Below are positions 1 to 4,541 of a DNA stretch of 5,709 bases, one piece after another. The stretch is from an uncultured Clostridia bacterium (GTDB lineage: Bacteria > Bacillota > Clostridia > Christensenellales > CAG-917). How positions within the stretch are numbered: the first letter of the stretch is position 1; each line of letters starts with the position of its first letter. The notes under the pieces are model-generated. The model made no database searches and had not been told where the DNA came from. It worked only from the letters and a program-made list of their open reading frames with translations. The stretch spans positions 1-5,709 of the forward strand of contig CANREO010000066.1 of assembly GCA_947629635.1 (NCBI GenBank). Reading direction: 5' to 3'. Both the position numbers and the translations under genes were made by a program.

Positions 1-4
1 GTTT

Positions 5-1690
5 ATGCCTTCGATATTCAAAAAATCGGGCGGTAAAACAAGGCTATTTGCTTCGCTCTGTTCCGTAGTCATGATAGGCGTAACGGTATTCTTCGCTCTC
101 GCCGGCAGTTTCAGAGCCAAACCCACCGTCCAATCCATGAAAGACGGACATGACGACTATCTCAATTCGCTCAACGAAAATTCCGCTAAAGAGCGTCCCA
201 ATGTTTTGTTTATACTTATGGACGATATGGGCTATTCGGACATCTCTTTGTACAGTTATCTAAACGGCACCGGCAAAGATCCTACCATCAAAACGCCTAA
301 CATCGACAGCATAGCGGAAGACGGCGGCGTATATTACGAAAACTTTTACGCTTCCTCTCCCGTGTGTTCTCCTTCTCGCTTCGGAATACTGACAGGCAGA
401 TATTGTTCCAGAGGTTATCTCGACAACGTCGTATTCCCGTCCAAGGTTTCGCTCAATCCCTTTGGCGTAACGCGTTTCTTTAATCCTTTCCAATTCCTCA
501 ACAATGTGGACGGCATTTTGGGAGATGAAATCACCTTCGCCGAAGTTATGCAGAGAGTCGGATATTCAACAGCTCTCTTCGGCAAATGGAATTTGGGCGA
601 TTACGGCGAGTACCTGCCCACAAACCAAGGTTTCGACTATTTCTACGGCAGTCACTATGTCAACGATATGACCCCCTACAACTTCGTCGAGGAGAAAAAC
701 GGCGAGTTTAAGGAAGTCTTCAGCCATGCCGAAATGGCCGACCAGTCCGTCACGACGCAACGTATTCATGAAAAGATGAATCCCTATCTTGAGCAACAGA
801 TCAAGAATTATGAAGATAACGGCACGCCTTTCTGCACTTACTACTGCACGCCATGGCCGCACGCCCCGCTCTTCTCCTCAAACAATACAACGAGCGTAGA
901 TACAGACAATGCGGTCAAGGGCGACACGACCGACGACACATATATAGATAATATCGAGGAATTTGACCGTTATTTGGGCGAGACTCTGCAAATATTGCGA
1001 GAACACAAGGATGTCTATGACAACACTATCATCATTTTCACTTCGGACAACGGCCCCGGCAAAGAGGGCGCTACAGGCGCGTTGAAAGGCAGGAAAAATA
1101 CCACTTTCGAAGGCGGTCACAAAGTGCCGATGCTCGTGCATTACGGCAAAAATCTGCGCACGGATAAGCCCGTTACGCTGACAAATACGCTTGGAAACGA
1201 GATAAATACATATTGCATCACGGCGAGCTATATGAACACGGACATCTTCCCCACTCTGCTCGACTATATGGACATTTCTCTCCCGACCGACCGTATCATT
1301 GACGGCGTAAGCATGAAAGACGTGCTGGAGGGCAACACACCGGAGGACGCTACGGTGCTTGACAGAGACGGCAACAACCGCGTGCTGTATTATATCAAAA
1401 AGGGCACCGTGCAAAGCCTGCAAATGGCAATAGAAGTTGATGTGCTGGACATCACCGGCAAGCCTACCGGCGAAAAGAAAGTGTATGACTTCAAGTATTA
1501 TCTGAACGTACGCAACGAAAACAGCGCTTTCATAGATCAGATGTACAAAAACTATATGTTCAACCTCGACCTCGACCCAATAGAGGGATACAACGTATCC
1601 AAGACGTACGTGGACGCCGCTGCGCAGATGAAAAAACAGCTGCTGGACTTCCGCGAATCGCTTAGAAAAAACAGAAGAGGCATTCTATAG
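5..1690 (+). CDS. Exported Cys-type (formylglycine-dependent) sulfatase
   Basis: A 561-residue hydrolase of the type I sulfatase / alkaline-phosphatase superfamily, expected to cleave sulfate esters outside the membrane. Residues 1-13 are basic and 14-33 are hydrophobic, with a possible signal-peptidase site after Ala33 (ALA-GS), so it is either secreted or anchored. The catalytic domain starts near Arg64. Visible active-site elements are metal-binding Asp73-Asp74 (LFILMDDMG), the formylglycine motif Cys121-Ser-Pro-Ser-Arg125 followed by LTG, Lys194 in GKWNLG, His286 in WPHAP, Asp348-Asn349 in TSDNGP, and Lys361 in LKGRKNTTFEGG. The usual GKWHLG motif has Asn196 instead of His. The Cys motif (not Ser) needs the anaerobic or FGE maturation route, and the anSME gene follows with a 1-bp overlap. 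Only four bases precede the ATG, so its Shine-Dalgarno site and promoter lie outside the window and the start is not proven. The substrate is unknown; sulfated host or algal glycans are an inference. Confidence 0.93.
   Translation: MPSIFKKSGGKTRLFASLCSVVMIGVTVFFALAGSFRAKPTVQSMKDGHDDYLNSLNENSAKERPNVLFILMDDMGYSDISLYSYLNGTGKDPTIKTPNIDSIAEDGGVYYENFYASSPVCSPSRFGILTGRYCSRGYLDNVVFPSKVSLNPFGVTRFFNPFQFLNNVDGILGDEITFAEVMQRVGYSTALFGKWNLGDYGEYLPTNQGFDYFYGSHYVNDMTPYNFVEEKNGEFKEVFSHAEMADQSVTTQRIHEKMNPYLEQQIKNYEDNGTPFCTYYCTPWPHAPLFSSNNTTSVDTDNAVKGDTTDDTYIDNIEEFDRYLGETLQILREHKDVYDNTIIIFTSDNGPGKEGATGALKGRKNTTFEGGHKVPMLVHYGKNLRTDKPVTLTNTLGNEINTYCITASYMNTDIFPTLLDYMDISLPTDRIIDGVSMKDVLEGNTPEDATVLDRDGNNRVLYYIKKGTVQSLQMAIEVDVLDITGKPTGEKKVYDFKYYLNVRNENSAFIDQMYKNYMFNLDLDPIEGYNVSKTYVDAAAQMKKQLLDFRESLRKNRRGIL
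1673..1680 (+). promoter_or_regulatory. Ribosome binding site fixing the GTG start of the anSME gene
   Basis: AGAAGAGG lies 9 bases before GTG 1690-1692, inside the 3' end of the sulfatase gene. It supports the non-ATG start, which also gives the family-typical short N-terminus before IKPASGSCNLRC. No ATG at a comparable place is available. Confidence 0.7.
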
Positions 1691-2751
1691 TGAATTTATC
1701 CGTAATGATAAAACCCGCCTCGGGGAGTTGTAATCTCAGATGTACTTACTGCTTTTACCACTCCCTGGGCAATATGAGGGAGAGCTTTTTCAGAGGCATG
1801 CTGTCCGTAGAACGTATGGACGACATCATTGAAAAGGCTCTTGCCTTTGTCGGAGACGACAGGCTGTATCTTTCCTTTCAAGGCGGCGAACCTCTCATAA
1901 GAGGAAAGGAATTTTATATTCATGTCGGCGAACGCTTAAAAGGCCGCAAAAATACTCAGCTTGCCATTCAGACAAACGGAACGCTTATAGATGACGAGTG
2001 GTGCGATATCTTCAAAAAATACGACTATTTGATAGGTATTTCCATCGACGGCAATCGTGAGGGCAACTGTTGCCGCATAAAGGCTGACGGCTCCCCGGCT
2101 TTCGACGAGATCATCAAAGGCTTGAACCGCCTTAAGACCCATGGCATACCTTTCAACGTCCTCACGGTGCTAAGCCGCGCTGTCGTCAATCACATCACAG
2201 ATATATACAAGTTTTATAGAGACAACGGCTTTCGATTTTTGCAGTTTATCCCCTGCTTAAAGCCGCTTGACGGACAGCCGTACGATAAGGCCTCGTATCC
2301 GAGCGAAAAAGAGTATTCGGTATTTTTGAAAAAACTTTTTTCTTTGTATCTTGCCGACATCAAGAGAGGCAACTATGTTTCAATAAGGCAATTTGACAAT
2401 TTCGTGCGTTTTGCGCGTGGCGAGGTGGCGGAACAATGCGGCATGAACGGTTACTGCTCTCACCAATTTGTCATAGAGGGCGACGGCACGGTGTATCCGT
2501 GCGACTTCTACTGTTTGGATGAGTACGAATTGGGCAACATAGACGACAATGACTTCGATACGCTGTCGCATCACTCGATAGCGGAGAAATTTATCCTAGA
2601 CAGCCTCAAATTGCCGTCAAAGTGCAAAAAATGCGACTATTTCAGACTCTGCCGAGGCGGCTGTAAGCGCGAACGAATAGACATAGAAAAATGCAACGCG
2701 TACAAGGATTTTTTCAATTACGCACTGCCCGAGATGAAAAATATATACTGA
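1690..2751 (+). CDS. Anaerobic sulfatase-maturating enzyme (radical SAM, SPASM domain)
   Basis: A 353-residue radical-SAM protein that oxidises the sulfatase active-site Cys (or Ser) to C-alpha-formylglycine in the cytoplasm. The SAM-binding [4Fe-4S] cluster motif is Cys14-x3-Cys18-x2-Cys21 after the family-typical IKPASGSCNLRC. GGEP at 65-68 and QTNGT at 94-98 are usual SAM-domain elements. The SPASM auxiliary-cluster cysteines are Cys250, Cys256, Cys271, Cys312, Cys315, Cys321, Cys325 and Cys335. Their spacing matches, from memory, the ligands of the Clostridium perfringens enzyme with an offset of five up to Cys325. Asp272, directly after Cys271, corresponds to that enzyme's proposed catalytic base, so all key residues are present. 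The GTG start overlaps the sulfatase stop (TAGTG) and sits 9 bases after AGAAGAGG, which implies translational coupling. The length is close to the usual ~370 residues. The gene is often called anSME or aslB/chuR-like; no symbol is assigned. Confidence 0.95.
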   Translation: MNLSVMIKPASGSCNLRCTYCFYHSLGNMRESFFRGMLSVERMDDIIEKALAFVGDDRLYLSFQGGEPLIRGKEFYIHVGERLKGRKNTQLAIQTNGTLIDDEWCDIFKKYDYLIGISIDGNREGNCCRIKADGSPAFDEIIKGLNRLKTHGIPFNVLTVLSRAVVNHITDIYKFYRDNGFRFLQFIPCLKPLDGQPYDKASYPSEKEYSVFLKKLFSLYLADIKRGNYVSIRQFDNFVRFARGEVAEQCGMNGYCSHQFVIEGDGTVYPCDFYCLDEYELGNIDDNDFDTLSHHSIAEKFILDSLKLPSKCKKCDYFRLCRGGCKRERIDIEKCNAYKDFFNYALPEMKNIY

Positions 2752-2762
2752 TATAATTTTCG

Positions 2763-2984
2763 TCAATTTTTGTCATTCAGTCCCAAGATATCGTCTGCAG
2801 AACAATCCAACACTCTGCAAAGTTTTGCAAAAGTCGATAGCGACGGCTGGATTTTGCCCGACAAATATTGCGACACCGTCGGCCGCGAGACGCCGAGTTC
2901 TTTTGCGATTGCAGACTTACTCTTTTGAGATAATTCGATCTCGTTTTTCAAATTTTTCGTGATAAGATCATCAATATTATCCAT
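2763..2984 (-). CDS. Small XRE/Cro-CI-family helix-turn-helix repressor
   Basis: A 73-residue DNA-binding protein consisting almost entirely of one HTH_3-type domain. SKSAIAKELGVSRPTVSQYL (residues 22-41) contains helix 2, the turn at Gly31 and the recognition helix starting near Arg34. It is followed by SGKIQPSLSTFAKLCRVLDC and the common ending ADDILGL. There is no sensor or protease domain, so any signal must act through a partner, dimerisation or protein level. The start at 2984 is chosen because a perfect AGGAGG lies 5 bases upstream. A longer frame opening at 3035 would translate through the operator and has no such site. The gene is divergent from 3098 and convergent with the anSME gene, with an 11-bp gap between stop codons and no visible terminator. 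Two palindromes beside its start suggest that it represses both itself and the rightward promoter; this is inferred, not shown. Confidence 0.88.
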   Translation of the reverse strand: MDNIDDLITKNLKNEIELSQKSKSAIAKELGVSRPTVSQYLSGKIQPSLSTFAKLCRVLDCSADDILGLNDKN

Positions 2985-2989
2985 TGTTT

Positions 2990-2995
2990 CCTCCT
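2990..2995 (-). promoter_or_regulatory. Consensus Shine-Dalgarno site of the XRE repressor
   Basis: The minus strand reads AGGAGG-AAACA-ATG. This is a full consensus site at ordinary spacing and it decides the start at 2984 over the in-frame ATG at 3035. Confidence 0.85.
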
Positions 2996-3004
2996 GATAA
3001 TAGG

Positions 3005-3019
3005 TTAGGCATAACCTAA
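3005..3019. promoter_or_regulatory. Operator 1, 15-bp imperfect palindrome
   Basis: TTAGGCATAACCTAA has TTAGG/CCTAA half-sites around a 5-bp centre. On the same bases a longer arm pair, TAGGTTA (3001-3007) and TAACCTA (3012-3018), is also present. Its centre lies 28 bp upstream of the XRE start codon and 31 bp from the centre of operator 2. A weak minus-strand promoter can be drawn with -35 TTGTCA at 3035-3030 and a poor -10 TATGCC at 3013-3008. Operator 1 would cover its -10, consistent with autorepression. The assignment to the XRE protein is inferred from position and symmetry. Confidence 0.7.
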
Positions 3020-3028
3020 TAAAATTGC

Positions 3029-3057
3029 TTGACAATTAGGTGTTGCCTAACTATAAT
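3029..3057 (+). promoter_or_regulatory. Fully consensus sigma-A promoter of the zinc-ribbon/190-aa operon
   Basis: TTGACA at 3029-3034, a spacer of exactly 17 bp, and TATAAT at 3052-3057 match the housekeeping consensus at all 12 positions. Transcription should start near 3064, leaving a leader of about 34 nt before ATG 3098, with AGAGG at 3086-3090 as the ribosome binding site. A promoter this strong would be costly if uncontrolled, and operator 2 occupies its spacer. Confidence 0.88.
3036..3050. promoter_or_regulatory. Operator 2, 15-bp palindrome inside the promoter spacer
   Basis: TTAGGTGTTGCCTAA has the same half-sites as operator 1. Read on the minus strand it is TTAGGCAACACCTAA, which matches operator 1 at 13 of 15 positions. 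It fills all but the two edge bases of the 17-bp spacer between -35 and -10 of the rightward promoter, so a bound dimer should exclude RNA polymerase. The likely ligand is the adjacent XRE repressor (inferred). Confidence 0.72.
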
Positions 3058-3097
3058 GTATATATAAGAAAAAGGGATAAAATACAGAGGATTCATT

Positions 3098-3328
3098 ATG
3101 CAAGTCGTTGCAAAACGCATTGAATGCCCCAATTGCGGAGCAGATTTAAATATTACCGATACAAAATGCCGATATTGCAAAAGCGCCGTTACCATCACAT
3201 CGATGGCCGATATAGACGCTTTTTCAATGCCGCAAATCAACAAATACATAGGCTCTTACAACCGCAGACTTGCAGCCGACGCTACAGACGGGCAGGCAGC
3301 GATGTCAGTGGGAATGTGCTTTTTGTAA
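3098..3328 (+). CDS. N-terminal zinc-ribbon fragment, 76 residues
   Basis: This is the part of the interrupted gene that should still be translated. It has ATG at 3098 with AGAGG 7 bases upstream and a consensus promoter about 34 nt before that. Cys10-Pro-Asn-Cys13-Gly and Cys24-Arg-Tyr-Cys27 form a treble-clef/zinc-ribbon knuckle pair (CPNCG-x10-CRYC) that probably binds one Zn2+ for structure or for protein or nucleic-acid contact. Residues 40-76 are a helical-looking linker and the first half of the broken TPR. No signal peptide or membrane segment is present. If stable alone it would be little more than the zinc ribbon. The family is not identified. Confidence 0.6.
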   Translation: MQVVAKRIECPNCGADLNITDTKCRYCKSAVTITSMADIDAFSMPQINKYIGSYNRRLAADATDGQAAMSVGMCFL

Positions 3329-3688
3329 TTGAAATTGTATGCACAGGCGGTCACTGCATTCGAAAAGGCAATGCCTTTGCTCTTTGACAGCGCCGAACTT
3401 TATTTTTATACCGCTGTCGCGCTGTTTGCCGGCAAAAGACCGCATTTTTCGTCCATGAAAACGGTAGACACCGCAATAAGTTATCTGCAAGCGGCATGCT
3501 CAATAGAATACCGCCCTATTTTCAGATATTTCGAAGCGTATATTCGCTATGATTACTACTATACGAACTATATGAATTGCACCCCCTCTTTCAGCGAAGT
3601 CCTGAACGAAGTCAAAGGCAGCGTGAGCGCAAGCGATAAAGCGTCATTATTTAAGCTTCTCGCAGTCGATATTCCGTTTCAATTTTGA
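3329..3688 (+). CDS. C-terminal TPR-like fragment, possibly untranslated
   Basis: This 119-residue continuation directly follows the TAA. Its first possible start is the abutting TTG at 3329, without a ribosome binding site, so expression would rely on reinitiation. The next in-frame ATG, at 3371, has AAAAGG only two bases away, which is too close to be convincing. It begins with the second half of a TPR (LYAQAVTAFEKAM) and continues as amphipathic helices rich in Tyr, Phe and Ala (AELYFYTAVALF, RYFEAYIRYDYYYTNY), as in TPR or Sel1-like scaffolds. It ends 47 bp before the 190-residue gene. It is best read as the rest of the upstream gene and not as an independent gene. Confidence 0.35.
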   Translation: MKLYAQAVTAFEKAMPLLFDSAELYFYTAVALFAGKRPHFSSMKTVDTAISYLQAACSIEYRPIFRYFEAYIRYDYYYTNYMNCTPSFSEVLNEVKGSVSASDKASLFKLLAVDIPFQF

Positions 3689-3715
3689 TACCCACTCGGT
3701 CACACGGGTTATAAA
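3685..3715 (+). promoter_or_regulatory. Possible internal promoter before the 190-aa gene
   Basis: TTGATA at 3685-3690 and TATAAA at 3710-3715 each match the consensus at 5 of 6 positions, but the spacer is 19 bp (18 if TTATAA is taken as -10). The start site would fall near 3722, almost on the ribosome binding site. It could keep the downstream gene expressed despite polarity from the upstream stop codon. The evidence is weak. Confidence 0.25.
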
Positions 3716-3735
3716 AAATAGATAAGGAGTACATT

Positions 3736-4308
3736 ATGGCAAGCATTATTGAAAAGTACCTGAAGCCGGCAAGAACCGGTTTCGTAGGAAAGATCCTCGA
3801 TCTGATCCTCGGCGTAAAAGACGCAAAGTTTGACGAAACAGTAAAGGAAAAAGTCAATGCGTTGCTTCCGCAAGTGAAAACAAGAGCAATCAACAAACTC
3901 GGTCTTGACCCTTCCGAGGCGCAACTCATCAAGCCCATCACCTTCGCCGGTCACAACTATGACAGCGACACGAAAGTCAAGCAGGGCAAGGACGGCAAGT
4001 GGCGTTCCAACGCATATCAAGTAACATGGCTTTTCTTTACGAAAGATCAAATTTGCGCTTACAAAATCTCATTCTTTATCGAGGGTACCCTTGACAAGGG
4101 AGCAGAAAGCACCGAGGAATATTTCTACAAAGATATCACAAATTTCTCCACTTCCAGCGGCGTTATCGACGTCGCGGGTTCAAAGGTGCAGAGCAATCAA
4201 TTTTCGATCGTCGTGCCCGGCGACAAATTCTCTTGCTGGGTGAACGATAACATCGACGCTCAAGTGCAAGCTATGAAGAAGTTGCTGCGCGAGAAAAAAG
4301 CAGGCTAA
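3736..4308 (+). CDS. Uncharacterised 190-residue cytosolic protein, possible PH-like domain
   Basis: I do not recognise a named family. The start is firm: AAGGAG at 3724-3729 lies 6 bases before the ATG. Residues 1-26 look like an amphipathic helix (MASIIEKYLKPARTGFVGKI) with hydrophobic runs at 16-25 but no signal peptide. Residues 31-55 are helical and charged. Residues 64-166 alternate as beta strands, with conserved-looking loops such as KDGKWRSNAYQVTWLFF (84-100), YFYKDITNFST (129-139) and SIVVPGD (157-163). Residues 171-188 form a basic C-terminal helix. Strand-rich order closing with one helix, plus a 'yKDIt' segment, recalls bacterial PH-like domains, but this is a guess from pattern. 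It is the intact second gene of the operon behind the XRE-controlled promoter, so it presumably acts with the zinc-ribbon/TPR protein. Confidence 0.8.
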   Translation: MASIIEKYLKPARTGFVGKILDLILGVKDAKFDETVKEKVNALLPQVKTRAINKLGLDPSEAQLIKPITFAGHNYDSDTKVKQGKDGKWRSNAYQVTWLFFTKDQICAYKISFFIEGTLDKGAESTEEYFYKDITNFSTSSGVIDVAGSKVQSNQFSIVVPGDKFSCWVNDNIDAQVQAMKKLLREKKAG

Positions 4309-4312
4309 GTCG

Positions 4313-4350
4313 ATGCACAGAGCTGCCCGTGACCGACAGACTCTGTGCAT
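4313..4350 (+). other. 10-bp perfect inverted repeat downstream of the 190-aa gene
   Basis: ATGCACAGAG (4313-4322) and CTCTGTGCAT (4341-4350) are exact reverse complements around an 18-base loop. CTG/CAG inside the loop can add three pairs with one bulged base. The repeat begins 5 bp after the stop codon, so it would cap the 3' end of the transcript. No T-run follows (AAACTTATCAC), so it is not a standard intrinsic terminator. It may be an mRNA-stabilising hairpin, a factor-dependent terminator or a small structured RNA element. Confidence 0.5.
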
Positions 4351-4480
4351 AAACTTATCACAAAGGATTGAGAAGCACAAAAGAAAATCTTCGGATAAAC
4401 GTACGATAATCTCCGCAAATATGTATGATTTAATCCGATGACGTCAGGCGTATTTACCTCACTTTGACGCTTGACAAAAG

Positions 4481-4511
4481 AATCCCGTCAATTGACGGGA
4501 TTTATATTTTA
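4481..4511. terminator. Bidirectional intrinsic terminator between the convergent operons
   Basis: Positions 4481-4502 are a perfect 22-bp palindrome: AATCCCGTCAA followed by its exact complement. It forms a strong CCCGTC/GACGGG stem. On the plus strand it is followed by TATATTTTAT, and on the minus strand by CTTTTGTC, so both directions have a T-rich tail. It lies 39 bp beyond the spoIVA stop and about 170 bp beyond the 190-residue gene, and it probably ends both transcripts. Confidence 0.8.
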
Positions 4512-4541
4512 TCCTTTGCAAACGGTGGTTTTAAGTGTTGA

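Larger units (their letters stand above)
3098..3688 (+). pseudogene. Zinc-ribbon plus TPR-like gene interrupted by an in-frame TAA
   Basis: Two open frames lie in the same frame and directly abut, separated only by TAA at 3326-3328. Reading across the stop gives one 196-residue protein: an N-terminal zinc ribbon, a linker, then helical repeats. The break falls inside a recognisable TPR motif. With the motif starting at residue 65, Gly72, Phe75, Ala84, Phe88 and Ala91 occupy TPR consensus positions 8, 11, 20, 24 and 27, and the stop is at motif position 13. A single base change from Gln, Lys, Glu, Leu, Ser or Tyr codons would produce it. The simplest reading is a recent nonsense mutation, since the rest of the frame has not decayed. 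Alternatives are readthrough, termination-reinitiation giving two polypeptides, or a sequencing error. Other genes here end at TAA, TAG and TGA, so a recoded genetic code is unlikely. Confidence 0.7.
4309..4541. other. Non-coding junction between the 190-aa gene and spoIVA
   Basis: These 233 bp contain no supported gene. Apart from the two hairpins listed separately, there is an 8-bp palindrome TGACGTCA at 4439-4446. There is also a weak imperfect stem between TCGGATAAA (about 4391-4399) and TTTAATCCGA (about 4429-4438). TTGAC occurs three times between about 4464 and 4497 without matching -10 boxes, so I do not call promoters there. Confidence 0.6.

Noticed and set aside
5..115. A lipoprotein signal (Cys19) in the sulfatase N-terminus
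   Set aside because: The residue before Cys19 is Leu and the Cys is within the hydrophobic core, so there is no lipobox; an ordinary signal peptide or anchor fits better.
878..1423. A 181-codon open frame on the minus strand inside the sulfatase gene
   Set aside because: It is antisense to a gene with clear catalytic motifs, has no recognisable domain and arises from codon bias of the real gene.
2985..3035. An N-terminal extension of the XRE repressor starting at ATG 3035
   Set aside because: It would translate through operator 1 and has no Shine-Dalgarno site, while ATG 2984 has a perfect AGGAGG.
3124..3387. An overlapping plus-strand frame across the TAA in the zinc-ribbon gene, suggesting a frameshift instead of a nonsense mutation
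   Set aside because: Its translation has no zinc-ribbon or TPR pattern. The correct sequence resumes in the original frame right after the stop, so no frameshift is needed.
3690..3715. A hairpin ACCC...GGGT between the zinc-ribbon and 190-aa genes as a terminator
   Set aside because: The stem is only four to six pairs with a bulge and is followed by A residues instead of T on the coding strand.
4313..4441. A 42-codon ORF after the 190-aa gene
   Set aside because: It has no ribosome binding site and its start lies inside the inverted repeat. The composition is that of random sequence.
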